Positions 8,530 through 16,666 of a DNA stretch of 64,000 nucleotides are shown one piece after another. The stretch is taken from NCBI RefSeq assembly GCF_020715685.1, contig NZ_CP085840.1, positions 496,001 to 560,000 on the forward strand. Reading direction: 5' to 3'. A program made the position numbers and the translations under genes. Each line of letters opens with the position of its first letter. Within the stretch, counting starts at the first letter, position 1. The stretch comes from Dermatobacter hominis (GTDB lineage: Bacteria > Actinomycetota > Acidimicrobiia > Acidimicrobiales > Microtrichaceae). A model generated the notes under the pieces. It was not told the origin of the DNA. It did no database searches and worked only from the letters and a program-made list of their open reading frames with translations.

Positions 8530-9572
8530 GTGGCGCTCGTCCCTGTCGTGGGGCCGGAGGTGGCACCGGCGGTCGTGGTCGCGTCGTCGTCCGGCCGGGT
8601 GGCGGCCCGCGGCGTGATGGCGACCGGCTGCACGACCGGTCCCTCGGGCGCCCGGCCGCCGGCCCGCTCGACCAGGCGGCAGAAGGCGCACAGCTCCGTC
8701 GACGTCGGCGAGCCGCAGCGGGGGCACGGCCGGAGCGCGCCGTCGGCGTCGGCGTCGCCGTCGTCGGGAGCCGGCTCGGGCTCGAAGCGGTCCGCGGCCC
8801 GGCGCAGGAACGAGAAGTAGAAGTCGGCCTTCGAGCCCGGTGAGCGGACCTCGATCTCGTTCAGCGCCTCCTTGTAGCCGAGGTGCTTGTTGCCCGCCGA
8901 CATCGGGCACTCGTCGACGAGGTAGTCGATGCCGTTGACGATGCAGTACGCCGCGGTCTCTCGCTCCGACAGCCTGACCAGCGGCTTCACCTTGCGCGGG
9001 AAGCCGTCCCCGGCGGGCAGCACCGGGCGCTGGCGGCCGAGGTACTCGGTCTGCCAGTGCAGGACGTTGCCGAAGAGGACCGCGGCCTCGTCGTCGAGGT
9101 TGTGCCCGGTGACCACGACGTCGTAGCCGCCCTCGACCGCGGCGCGGTCGAACAGGTGCCGCTTCGACAGGCCGCAGGCGCTGCACGGGGTGCGGCGGGC
9201 GGCCCGGGACCCGGTCGGCACGTCGTAGCCGTAGGTCTCGACCAGGTCGAGCTCGATCAGGTGGAGGCCGCGGTCGGCGGCGAACCGCCGGGCGTAGCCC
9301 CCGGAGGTGTCGCTGTAGTCGCCGATGCCGAGCCCGATGTAGAAGCCGTCGGCCCGGTAGCCGAGGCCGAGGAGCAGGTCCCATACCGCGAGCGAGTCCT
9401 TGCCGCCCGACACGGCGACGAGCACCCGGTCGTCGGGCTGCAGCATTTCGAAGTCGGCGATGGCCCGCTCCACCTGGTCGCGGCAGAAGCGGGTGAAGTG
9501 CTCGGGGCAGAAGTTGGCGTTGTGCCGCTTCAGGTCGATCACCGCGGGTCCGCGGCAGACGCGGCACTTCAC
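8526..9572 (-). CDS. ttuA: TtuA-like tRNA T-loop 2-thiolation enzyme (PP-loop, two zinc fingers)
   Basis: A 348-residue PP-loop sulfurtransferase of the TtuA/Ncs6/TtcA superfamily. It opens with a zinc finger, KCRVCRGPAV then FCPEHF, carries the ATP motif VSGGKDSLAVWDL, the cluster-binding pair CSACGLSKRH and a third Cys in DECPMSAGN, plus GHNLDDEA, and ends with a second zinc finger CPRCG...CAFC. The two zinc fingers and three cluster cysteines match TtuA, which makes 2-thioribothymidine at tRNA position 54 in Thermus, better than TtcA. A Thr/Ala-rich C-terminal tail of about 45 residues is extra. GTG 9572 is chosen because it places Lys-Cys of the first finger at the N-terminus; a longer frame is possible. 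Confidence 0.8.
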   Translation of the reverse strand: MKCRVCRGPAVIDLKRHNANFCPEHFTRFCRDQVERAIADFEMLQPDDRVLVAVSGGKDSLAVWDLLLGLGYRADGFYIGLGIGDYSDTSGGYARRFAADRGLHLIELDLVETYGYDVPTGSRAARRTPCSACGLSKRHLFDRAAVEGGYDVVVTGHNLDDEAAVLFGNVLHWQTEYLGRQRPVLPAGDGFPRKVKPLVRLSERETAAYCIVNGIDYLVDECPMSAGNKHLGYKEALNEIEVRSPGSKADFYFSFLRRAADRFEPEPAPDDGDADADGALRPCPRCGSPTSTELCAFCRLVERAGGRAPEGPVVQPVAITPRAATRPDDDATTTAGATSGPTTGTSAT

Positions 9573-9597
9573 GGCGCCGTCCCGACGTGGGGAGCGC

Positions 9598-9810
9598 TCA
9601 CGCGGCACCGCCCGAGATGACCGGCCGCACCTCGACGACGTCGTCGGGTTCGAGGCGCTCGTCACCCGGGACGATCGTGCCGTTGCGCACCACCAGCACC
9701 GACTCGCGGTTGATGTCGAGGCGTTCGAGGAGGACCGACACCAGCACCGGGGCGTCGGCCTCGACCTCTCGTTCGGGGTTGCGGAGGCGGACGAGCACGG
9801 GCCCCATCAT
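9598..9810 (-). CDS. ThiS/MoaD-family sulfur carrier (TtuB-like) ending Gly-Gly-Ala-Ala
   Basis: A 70-residue ubiquitin-fold sulfur carrier with VRLRNPEREVEADAP and LLERLDINRESVLVVRNGTI, the ThiS/MoaD core. It sits 25 bases upstream of the TtuA-like gene on the same strand, the arrangement expected for TtuB, which donates sulfur as a C-terminal thiocarboxylate. The chain ends VISGGAA rather than the usual bare Gly-Gly, so two alanines would have to be removed before activation. ATG at 9810 or 9807 is possible; neither has a clear ribosome site. The activating E1-like enzyme is not in the window. Confidence 0.8.
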   Translation of the reverse strand: MMGPVLVRLRNPEREVEADAPVLVSVLLERLDINRESVLVVRNGTIVPGDERLEPDDVVEVRPVISGGAA

Positions 9811-9824
9811 GGAGGATGGACGGG

Positions 9825-9834
9825 GTGACGTCAC
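9825..9834. promoter_or_regulatory. Short palindrome GTGACGTCAC between divergent genes
   Basis: A perfect 10-bp palindrome lies 15 bases before the sulfur-carrier start and 43 bases before the divergent hydrolase start. It could be a binding site for a small dimeric regulator, but 10-bp palindromes do occur by chance in GC-rich DNA. Confidence 0.3.
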
Positions 9835-9876
9835 AGCCGCCCCGTCGCGGCGCGGCCCGTCGCTAGGGTCCGGGCC

Positions 9877-10770
9877 GTGACCACCTGGATGCACCCCGAG
9901 ATCGGCGACTGGGAGGCCCGGGGACGCCGCGTCGCGGCGTCGGGCCCGACCCTCGGCGACGTCGACGTGTTCGTCGTGGACGCCCCGGCGCGCACGTCCG
10001 AGGAGCTCGAGCCGCTGGTGGTCGTCCACGGCTTCCCGACGTCGAGCTTCGACTTCGCCCACCTCGTCGACCAGCTGTCGGATCGGCGCCGCGTGGTCCT
10101 GGTCGACCTGCCGGGCTTCGGCCTGTCCGACAAGCCCGACGCGCCCTACCGGGTGGCCGGGAGCGCCGACGCCGTGGCGTCGGTCTGCGACCAGCTCGGC
10201 CTCCGCCGGTTCGCGCTGCTGTCGCACGACATGGGCGACACCGTCGTGGGCGAGCTGCTGGCCCGCCAGCTCGACGGCGACTGGGACGTCGACGTGACCC
10301 GCCGGGTGGTGACCAACGGCAGCATCTACATCGAGATGGCGCACCTGACCGACGGGCAGCTGATGCTGCTGTCGATGCCCGACGAGCGCGCCGCCCGGGG
10401 ACCGGGTCCCGAGCTCCTCGCGGCGAGCCTCGTGGCCACGCTGGCCCCGGCGCACGCAGACGTCGACATGTCGGCGCACGCCGAGCTCCAGTGCCACCTC
10501 GGCGGCGACCGGCTCCTGCCGCGGATCATCCGCTACATCGAGGAGCGGCGTGCCGACGAGGCGCGGTTCACGGGGGCCATCGAGGCGCACCCCTCCGATC
10601 TGCACGTCGTGTGGGGCCCGGAGGACCCGATCGCCGTCGCTGCGATGGCGGATCGACTCGTCGCAGCGCGACCCGACGCGACGCTCACGTGGATCGAGGG
10701 CGCCGGGCACTACCCGCAGCTCGAGGAGCCCCGGTCGTACCTGGAGGCGCTGCGAGCGGCGATCGGCTGA
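9877..10770 (+). CDS. Alpha/beta hydrolase, haloalkane dehalogenase-like
   Basis: A 297-residue alpha/beta hydrolase. VVVHGFPTSSFDF provides the oxyanion HGxP motif, and the nucleophile elbow reads SHDMGDT, so the nucleophile is Asp as in haloalkane dehalogenases and epoxide hydrolases rather than Ser. The catalytic His is in EGAGHYPQLEEP and an acid is likely in VWGPEDPIA. Substrate is not predictable. The GTG start has TAGGGT at 9864-9869, 7 nt upstream, and no Shine-Dalgarno, consistent with a leaderless mRNA. Confidence 0.82.
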   Translation: MTTWMHPEIGDWEARGRRVAASGPTLGDVDVFVVDAPARTSEELEPLVVVHGFPTSSFDFAHLVDQLSDRRRVVLVDLPGFGLSDKPDAPYRVAGSADAVASVCDQLGLRRFALLSHDMGDTVVGELLARQLDGDWDVDVTRRVVTNGSIYIEMAHLTDGQLMLLSMPDERAARGPGPELLAASLVATLAPAHADVDMSAHAELQCHLGGDRLLPRIIRYIEERRADEARFTGAIEAHPSDLHVVWGPEDPIAVAAMADRLVAARPDATLTWIEGAGHYPQLEEPRSYLEALRAAIG

Positions 10771-10801
10771 GCGTCCCGACGGCACCGGCGGGTGCGCCGG
10801 C

Positions 10802-11368
10802 TCAGTCCTCGGCGGCGTCGTGGAAGCGCACCTGCTCCTTGCGGCCGGCGAGCCCACGCCGGCGGCGCACCGCCGCGAAGCGCTCGGCCCGCACCACGTC
10901 CAGCTCGGTGCTCACCCGCTCGAGCTCGTCGTGGACGGCGACCTGCTTGCGGCTCGGCGCCATCAGCCGGTCGAAGCGGGCGCCCCGGACGGCCTCACGG
11001 GCGGCGGCCGACGCGTGGCGGCGGGTGCCGACCCGACGGCGGTCGAGCCGCCGCTGCGCGGCCCGGAGCTTGCGGGCGGCACGGCGCTGGCGCCGTGTCG
11101 GGGCCGCGAGGTGGCGGTCCTGGGACTGCAGCGAGGCCTTGCGCTTGGCCAGCGCCCGCTCCTGGCGCGTCGGGGCGGGGCGGGCCACCACGGTGAAGCT
11201 CTCGCCGGGACGGAGGCGGACGTTCGACACCGGGATCTCGTCGCGGTCGACCGCCTTGCGCGCCTCGTCGACGAGGTAGACGGACGCACGGCCGGCGACG
11301 TCGGCGGCGAACCCGTCGCCGAGCAGCTTCGAGACGGCCTTGGCCCACAGCCAGGACCAGATCGACAT
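10802..11368 (-). CDS. Uncharacterised basic protein
   Basis: I do not recognise this 188-residue protein. The first 45 residues are mixed hydrophobic/charged (MSIWSWLWAKAVSKLLGDGF); the remainder is strongly basic with long Arg/Lys/Ala helices (residues 65-125) and no Cys. It might bind nucleic acid or a membrane surface, but nothing in the sequence proves it. ATG 11368 overlaps the upstream stop by one base as TGATG, making it the last gene of a three-gene minus-strand operon; TTG 11371 is an alternative start. Confidence 0.65.
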   Translation of the reverse strand: MSIWSWLWAKAVSKLLGDGFAADVAGRASVYLVDEARKAVDRDEIPVSNVRLRPGESFTVVARPAPTRQERALAKRKASLQSQDRHLAAPTRRQRRAARKLRAAQRRLDRRRVGTRRHASAAAREAVRGARFDRLMAPSRKQVAVHDELERVSTELDVVRAERFAAVRRRRGLAGRKEQVRFHDAAED

Positions 11369-11580
11369 CAACCGCGCCGGACCTCGATGACGGCGGACGC
11401 CCGCTTCCCGCCGCGCCGGCCGAGCAGGAAGGCCGCGAGGAGCAGGAGGACCCCGATCACCAGGCCGACGGCGACGATCTGGTTCTTGGCCTCCTGGACC
11501 TGCTCCTGGGCCTCGCCCTGGATGTCGCCGAGCTTGTTCTTGATGTCGGCGGGGGTGATCGGTCCGGACGGTTCGGTCAT
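11368..11580 (-). CDS. Small single-pass membrane protein
   Basis: A 70-residue protein with a soluble, Gln/Glu/Ala-rich helical N-terminus (IQGEAQEQVQEAKNQ), one transmembrane helix (IVAVGLVIGVLLLLAAFLLG) and a short basic C-terminus. ATG 11580 overlaps the upstream stop as ATGA. Function is unknown; its helix-TM-basic layout resembles small DUF3618-like proteins that travel with actinobacterial holin-like membrane proteins, a loose comparison only. Confidence 0.7.
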   Translation of the reverse strand: MTEPSGPITPADIKNKLGDIQGEAQEQVQEAKNQIVAVGLVIGVLLLLAAFLLGRRGGKRASAVIEVRRG

Positions 11581-11984
11581 CGGGCGCTCCCCTGCTTCTG
11601 GGTGAACCGGTACAGCTTCATCACGAAGAGGCCGGCGAGGACGGCCCCGACGACGCCGGTGATCGCGTAGGGCGCCCAGCTCCACGTGCCGCCGTCGACC
11701 TCGAGCGGGTCGTTGAACAGCTCGATCTCCTGCAGCCCGCGGAGCAGCGCGAGGAGCCCGAAGCACAGGCCGACGCCGATGAGCAGGGCACCGCTGATGC
11801 CGAAGCTCAGGTAGCGCTTCAGCGTCTTGAGGGGATCGACCGTCTCCTGCTTGGCGTACGCGACGACCAGGTCCTTGAGCTCGGTCGCCTGGGCGATCGG
11901 TCCGCTCGGGCCGGGCGGGGCCGACCACAGCCGTGTGGTCGAGCGGTCCCCGTCGGTGCCGGGTCTGGTGGTCGTGTCGGCCAC
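11577..11984 (-). CDS. Two-TM membrane protein, holin-superfamily-like
   Basis: A 135-residue protein with a hydrophilic N-terminus (about 50 residues), two membrane helices (ISGALLIGVGLCFGLLALL and ITGVVGAVLAGLFVMKLY) joined by a loop containing WSWAPY, and a short basic tail. The topology recalls the actinobacterial Holin-X/phage-holin superfamily III proteins encoded in chromosomes away from prophages; this is a weak family guess. GTG 11984 is preceded by AGGAGG. It heads the three-gene operon ending at 10802. Confidence 0.68.
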   Translation of the reverse strand: MADTTTRPGTDGDRSTTRLWSAPPGPSGPIAQATELKDLVVAYAKQETVDPLKTLKRYLSFGISGALLIGVGLCFGLLALLRGLQEIELFNDPLEVDGGTWSWAPYAITGVVGAVLAGLFVMKLYRFTQKQGSAR

Positions 11985-12075
11985 GCGTGGTCCTCCTGGG
12001 TCCCCGATGTTGTAGCACCCGAGCGACACCTGCCCGGCGCCCGGCCGATCGATTCCCGAGACGTCGGTCCCACCC

Positions 12076-12096
12076 GGCCGGCCGCTTCGGCCGGCC
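12076..12096 (-). terminator. Hairpin terminator after the LON-domain gene
   Basis: Bases 12076-12084 pair perfectly with 12088-12096 (9-bp GC stem, CTT loop). It begins four bases past the stop of the LON-domain gene and precedes the holin-like operon, so it probably separates the two transcripts. Confidence 0.6.
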
Positions 12097-12100
12097 CGGC

Positions 12101-12736
12101 TCAGTCGCCGAGCGCCAGCCGGGCCCGCAGCACGTCCTCGTGCTCGGCGAGCAGCCCGGTCAGCACCTGGAGGCGGTCCAGCGGGCCCTCGGCCTCGAGC
12201 ACCGACTGACGGTCGAGCGGCCCGAGGGGCGACAGCACGCCGAGCTGGTAGGAGCGCTCGACCGGGTCGTCGCTCAGCTCGAGCGGCTCGGGCAGCCCGG
12301 GACTCCCGAGCTCGGAGCCGAGCGCGGCGACCCGCCGCACGCGGGCCTCGACCGCGGCCAGCGCATCGTCGAGGTCGAGCCCGCCGGCGCCGGCGTCGGG
12401 CCAGTCCTCGACCACCGCCGCGGGGTACGGGTCCTCGGGCGACCACGAGCGCACGCGGACGCGGCGGGTCCCGACGCACATCAGGGCCCACCGGCCGTCG
12501 GGCGCCTGCTGGGCCTCGAGCACCGTGGCCACGCAGCCCACGTCGAGGCGCTGGTCGCCGCCGCCGACCTCGCTGCCCCGGGCGATCAGGACGACGCCGA
12601 ACTCGGGCGGGTCCGATGCGAGCACGTCGTCGACCATGCGCCGGTAGCGCTCCTCGAACACGTGCAAGGGCAGCAGCATCGACGGCAGGAGCACCGAGCC
12701 GAGGGGGAACATCGGCATCGGGCCCGGTGGCGCCAC
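12101..12736 (-). CDS. LON N-terminal substrate-binding domain protein
   Basis: A 211-residue stand-alone LON substrate-binding domain without ATPase or protease parts. The opening MFPLGSVLLPSMLLPLHVFE and RYRRMVDDVLA are the family signature, and VGCVATVLEAQQAPDGRW matches the second conserved block. Such proteins are widespread in bacteria with no settled function. GTG 12736 is taken as start, though ATG codons at residues 7 and 9 are possible. It follows the PBP4 gene by 10 bases and is probably co-transcribed with it. Confidence 0.88.
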   Translation of the reverse strand: MAPPGPMPMFPLGSVLLPSMLLPLHVFEERYRRMVDDVLASDPPEFGVVLIARGSEVGGGDQRLDVGCVATVLEAQQAPDGRWALMCVGTRRVRVRSWSPEDPYPAAVVEDWPDAGAGGLDLDDALAAVEARVRRVAALGSELGSPGLPEPLELSDDPVERSYQLGVLSPLGPLDRQSVLEAEGPLDRLQVLTGLLAEHEDVLRARLALGD

Positions 12737-12746
12737 GCCCGCCCCC

Positions 12747-14417
12747 TCAGGCCGCGGCCGGCGGCAACGGCCGCAGCTGCTCGACGGGCGGCGCCTGCGG
12801 ATAGGTCAGCAGGGCCTCGAGCAGCTGGCCCTGCAGGGCCAGGTCGGCGGCCTGGACGGCCCGGCCCGCCGGGTTCTGCACCGTGGAGAAGGCGAGCGGC
12901 CGGCCCGAGTCGGTCGTCACCCAGCCCGACAGGCCGGTGATGCCCGACAGCGTGCCGGTCTTGGCCGCGACGCGGTCGCGCAGCGGCGGGCGCAGGAAGC
13001 GGTCGTCGAGCGTGCCCGGCTGGCCGGGCCGGGCCAGGCCCGAGGTCAGCGCACCGGTCGGGCCGTCGGCCGCGAGCACCGCGTCGAGCAGGCGGCACGT
13101 GACCCGGTTCGACCGGCTGAGCCCGGAGCCGTCCTCCATCACCAGGCCCTCGATCGGCAGGCCGCGGGTGGCGAGGTCGGCGACGAGCACCTGGATGCCG
13201 GCCTTCGTCGAACCCGCCCCGTCCTTGGCCGCCCCCATCTCCTTGACCAGCACCTCGGCGGTCGTGTTGTCGGAGAAGGTGTCCATCTCGGCCACGATCT
13301 CGCGGATCGTCGGCGACTGCAGCTCGGCGACCGGGGCCGCCCCCGCGGGCGCGGCCCCGGAGCGGGCGGGGCCGACCACCTCGACGCCGCGCGCCTCGAG
13401 CAGCTGCGTGAACACGTCGGCGGCGTGGGCGGCAGGGTCGGCGGCGGGGCCACCGGCGGCGCCCGCCGGGTCGATCGGGTCGAGCGTCCACGCGTCGTTC
13501 ACCATCAGCGCGCCGATGTTGGCGACCTCGCCGCTGGCCACGTCCGCCGCGGCCCACGACGGCACCGTCCGCTGGTCGTCGAACCGGGTGCCGTCGCCGA
13601 CGACCGCCCCGTCGACGCGGCGCACGCCCGCGGCCACGACGTCGTCGGCCAGCGCCTCGAGCGACGACGTCGGCTGCGGGCCGTGCTTCCACCGCCGCGC
13701 CGCGGTCGACGTCGACAGCAGCGGGTCGCCCCCGCCGACGAGGAACAGGTCCCCGGCGACCGTGCCCCCGGTCGGTGCGGCCGGCGCCACCACCTTCGTC
13801 GTCAGCCGCGTGTCGGCCCCGAGCGTCGACAGGGCGGCGGACCCGGTGACGAGCTTGATGTTCGACGCCGGGATCAGCGGGTTCGTGTCGCCCGACGCGG
13901 CGAGCGAGGTCGCCCCGTCGGTGACCAGCACGCACGACGCGTCCGGGAACCGGCCCACCACCGGCCCGACGGCGGCGGCGACGTTGCGGAGCGCGACCGG
14001 CCGGGCGACCAGCTCCGGGACCCGGCGGGCCGACAGGACCGGCGTCGCGAGCCGCGCCGACGGCGCCGCGCCCGTCGCGGTCGGCGTGCCCTCGTCGCTC
14101 AGCGCCGCGCCGGCGACCAGGCCGGCGCCCGCGACGGCGAGCACCCCGGCGACCGCGAACCAGCGGCCCCGACGTCGACGACGCCGCGGCGCCTTGGGCA
14201 CCGAGGCCGGCACGGGGGCGGCCTGCTCGGGGGCGAGCCCCGGCACCGGCCCGACCGGGCCCTCCATCGTCGAGGTGGTCGCGGTCACCGCGGCCGGGGC
14301 GGCACCGCCGACGACGCGCACCGAGGTGTCGCGCGCCTCGGTCGACGCGGGGTCGTGGGCGAGCACCGGCGGCTCGCCGAGCACCGGCTCGGGCGGGACC
14401 CCGGAGAGGTCGCTCAC
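12747..14417 (-). CDS. dacB: D-alanyl-D-alanine carboxypeptidase/endopeptidase (PBP4, peptidase S13)
   Basis: A 556-residue penicillin-binding protein that trims or cleaves peptidoglycan cross-links outside the membrane. An acidic/Pro-rich cytoplasmic N-terminus of about 110 residues precedes a basic cluster and a signal-anchor helix (WFAVAGVLAVAGAGLVAGAA). The three active-site motifs are present: SxxK in IPASNIKLVTG, SxN in FSDNTTAEV and KTG in AAKTGTLSG. The long N-terminal extension is unusual for the family. GTG 14417 overlaps the upstream stop as GTGA, so the gene is coupled to the acyl-CoA synthetase alpha gene. Confidence 0.92.
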   Translation of the reverse strand: MSDLSGVPPEPVLGEPPVLAHDPASTEARDTSVRVVGGAAPAAVTATTSTMEGPVGPVPGLAPEQAAPVPASVPKAPRRRRRRGRWFAVAGVLAVAGAGLVAGAALSDEGTPTATGAAPSARLATPVLSARRVPELVARPVALRNVAAAVGPVVGRFPDASCVLVTDGATSLAASGDTNPLIPASNIKLVTGSAALSTLGADTRLTTKVVAPAAPTGGTVAGDLFLVGGGDPLLSTSTAARRWKHGPQPTSSLEALADDVVAAGVRRVDGAVVGDGTRFDDQRTVPSWAAADVASGEVANIGALMVNDAWTLDPIDPAGAAGGPAADPAAHAADVFTQLLEARGVEVVGPARSGAAPAGAAPVAELQSPTIREIVAEMDTFSDNTTAEVLVKEMGAAKDGAGSTKAGIQVLVADLATRGLPIEGLVMEDGSGLSRSNRVTCRLLDAVLAADGPTGALTSGLARPGQPGTLDDRFLRPPLRDRVAAKTGTLSGITGLSGWVTTDSGRPLAFSTVQNPAGRAVQAADLALQGQLLEALLTYPQAPPVEQLRPLPPAAA

Positions 14418-15898
14418 GGCTGGACGAGCCCCCGCCGCGAGAGGTGCCGGCTGCGGCGCCACAGGTGACCGAGCGCGGTGACCGCCCGGTCGGCCGACGG
14501 GTAGCAGAGCCGTCCGGTGGCGCGGACCGTGGCGGGCCCCGGGTTGTCGGGGAACGCCACTGCGAGCTCGGTCGCGGTCAGGATCGGTTTGCCGGTCGCG
14601 AGCGAGATGTCGTGCGCGGCCTGGGCGAACCGCGCGTCCTGGCGCTCGTGGTAGGCGACGATCCGGTCGAGCCCGTGGTCGGGGTAGAAGCCGCCCTCGC
14701 GCAGCATGCGGGCGGAGTTCGACTGGATGCCGAGGCCCAGGTACACGACGGCGTCCACGCCAGGGTGCTCGGCGATGAGCGACAGGACCTCGGGGATCGT
14801 GTCGCGCGTCTCGCCGCCGGCCAGGTCGACCGGGTTGCTCCGGCTCCACCGCGGCGGCAGGAGCTGGTCGATCCGGTCGTGGAGGTCCGGGGGCAGTGTC
14901 GCGAGCTCGAGGTCGGGGTGGCGCGTGATCGCGTCGGCGGTGACCACGCCCCAGCCGCCGGCGGTCGTCATCACGACCACCCGGTTGCCGGTGGGCAGCG
15001 GCTGGGTGGCGAAGGTGGCGGCGGCCTCGAAGGCCTCCTCGACGGTCGCGGCGCGGGTCACCCCGGTCTGGCGGCACAGCCCGTCGAAGGTCCGGTCGTC
15101 GGTGGCGAGCGACCCGGTGTGGCTGGCGGCGGCCCGGGCGCCGCCCGCGGTCGCACCGCCCTTGAGCACCACCACCGGCTGGTGCGACGCGACCTCGCGC
15201 AGGGCGTCGGCGACGGCGCGGCCGTCGGTGACGCCCTCGATGTAGGCGAGGGCGACAGCGGTCTCGTGGTCCTCGGCGAAGAAGCGGAGGAAGTCGGGCA
15301 CCGTCGTGGCGGCCGCGTTGCCGCACGACACCGCCCGGGAGATGCCGACCCCGGTCGCGCACGACCAGTTCATGAAGCTGGACACGAAGTTGCCCGACTG
15401 GCTCGCGACGCCGATGCGCCCCGGCGGCGGGTAGGGGGCGACGATCTGCGCGCACAGCCGCGACGGCGTGGACACGACGCCCTGGCCGTTCGGGCCGACG
15501 AGCAGGATGCCGAGGTCGCGGCACAGCGCCACCAGGTCGGCCTGGGCGCGCTGGCCCTCCTCGCCCGCCTCGCCGTAGCCGGCCGAGGTGAGGAAGGCGG
15601 CCCGGATGCCCTTGGCCGCCGCCGTGCGCAGCAGCTGCTCGTTCGCCGACCGCGGCGTGCACACGAAGATCAGGTCCGCCTCGCCCTCGGGCAGCTCGTC
15701 GAGCGACGTGAGCGTCGGCACGCCGAGCACCGGGCTGCCCTCGAGGTTCGTCGCGAAGACCTTCCCCGCGTAGCCCGAGGCGAGGATGTTGTGGAGGCTG
15801 ACGAAGCCGAACTTGCCGGGGTGCGTCGACGCACCGGCGATCACGACCCCCTTGGGGTCGAACAGCGCCAGGAACTCCTCGACGGTCGGACCGCTCAC
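14414..15898 (-). CDS. ADP-forming acetyl/acyl-CoA synthetase, alpha subunit
   Basis: A 494-residue CoA-binding subunit of an NDP-forming acyl-CoA ligase, which interconverts acyl-CoA with acid, CoA and ATP. DPKGVVIAGASTHPGKFG is the CoA-binding Rossmann start, GILLVGPNGQGVVS and GRIGVASQSGNF are conserved, and ASHTGSLATDD holds the His that is transiently phosphorylated. The beta subunit is encoded immediately upstream with a GTGA overlap, so the enzyme is split as in archaea rather than fused. Acyl specificity is unknown; it could conserve energy as ATP during acid metabolism. Confidence 0.88.
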   Translation of the reverse strand: MSGPTVEEFLALFDPKGVVIAGASTHPGKFGFVSLHNILASGYAGKVFATNLEGSPVLGVPTLTSLDELPEGEADLIFVCTPRSANEQLLRTAAAKGIRAAFLTSAGYGEAGEEGQRAQADLVALCRDLGILLVGPNGQGVVSTPSRLCAQIVAPYPPPGRIGVASQSGNFVSSFMNWSCATGVGISRAVSCGNAAATTVPDFLRFFAEDHETAVALAYIEGVTDGRAVADALREVASHQPVVVLKGGATAGGARAAASHTGSLATDDRTFDGLCRQTGVTRAATVEEAFEAAATFATQPLPTGNRVVVMTTAGGWGVVTADAITRHPDLELATLPPDLHDRIDQLLPPRWSRSNPVDLAGGETRDTIPEVLSLIAEHPGVDAVVYLGLGIQSNSARMLREGGFYPDHGLDRIVAYHERQDARFAQAAHDISLATGKPILTATELAVAFPDNPGPATVRATGRLCYPSADRAVTALGHLWRRSRHLSRRGLVQP

Positions 15899-16620
15899 GA
15901 GGCCTCCTCCCGCAGCTCGACGAGCGCGTCGACGGCGACCGCCCGGCCCTCGTGCACGATCAGCGGGTTGAGGTCCGCCGAGACCAGCGCCGGCACCGCC
16001 TCGGCCGCGGCCGAGAGGCCGAGCAGCACGTCCACGACGGACGAGCGGTCGAGCGCCGGTTCGCCCCGGAACTCGCCGAGCAGGGCCTGCGAGCGGAGGT
16101 CTTCGATCATCTCCTCGGCGTCGACCCGCGTGATCGGGACGAGGCGGACGGTCACGTCCGCGACCGCCTCGGCCAGCACGCCGCCGAGGCCGAGCAGGAC
16201 CGTGTGGCCGAACTGCGGGTCGGTTGCGATCCCGGCGATCAGCTCCCGGTTGCCGCTGAGCATCGGCGCGACGAGCACGCCGGTCGCGGCGTCCTCGGGT
16301 CGTGCGGCCTCGAGCAGCGCCTCGGTGGCGGCCGCCGCGGCGTCGGCATCGGCCAGCCCGAGCCGCACGAGCCCGCGCTCGGTCTTGTGCGCGACGTGCT
16401 CGCCGCACAGCTTCGCCACCACCGGTCCGCCGAGGTCGGCGACGGCGGCACGGGCCTCGTCGGCCGAGCCCACCAGGCGCTCCTCCGCGAACGGCACCCC
16501 GAAGCCCGCGAGCAGCGCCTTCGAGTCGGCCTCGGAGAGGGTCCGGGACGGTCCTCCCGCTGGCGTGGACGACGGTGACGGCGCCGTCGCAGGCGCCGTG
16601 GGTGCGGGGTCCGCTGGCAT
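15895..16620 (-). CDS. ADP-forming acyl-CoA synthetase, ATP-grasp beta subunit
   Basis: A 241-residue ATP-grasp subunit. LSEADSKALLAGFGVPFAEE is the usual opening, GGPVVAKLCGEHVAHKTERG contains the ATP-binding Lys and the conserved HKT motif, and SADLNPLIVHEG is the metal-binding end of the grasp fold. The size matches separate beta subunits of archaeal-type acetyl-CoA synthetases. ATG 16620 is chosen over longer frames because a TAGGGT box (16629-16634) ends 8 nt before it. It heads the operon beta, alpha, dacB and the LON-domain gene. Confidence 0.88.
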   Translation of the reverse strand: MPADPAPTAPATAPSPSSTPAGGPSRTLSEADSKALLAGFGVPFAEERLVGSADEARAAVADLGGPVVAKLCGEHVAHKTERGLVRLGLADADAAAAATEALLEAARPEDAATGVLVAPMLSGNRELIAGIATDPQFGHTVLLGLGGVLAEAVADVTVRLVPITRVDAEEMIEDLRSQALLGEFRGEPALDRSSVVDVLLGLSAAAEAVPALVSADLNPLIVHEGRAVAVDALVELREEAS

Positions 16621-16666
16621 GGGGGGCAACCCTACGCGGCGAGGTGGCGGCCGTAGCATTCGCCGG

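Noticed and set aside
11577-11984. Holin-like gene considered as part of a prophage
   Set aside because: No phage structural, integrase or lysin genes are nearby; related holin-like proteins occur on chromosomes outside prophages.
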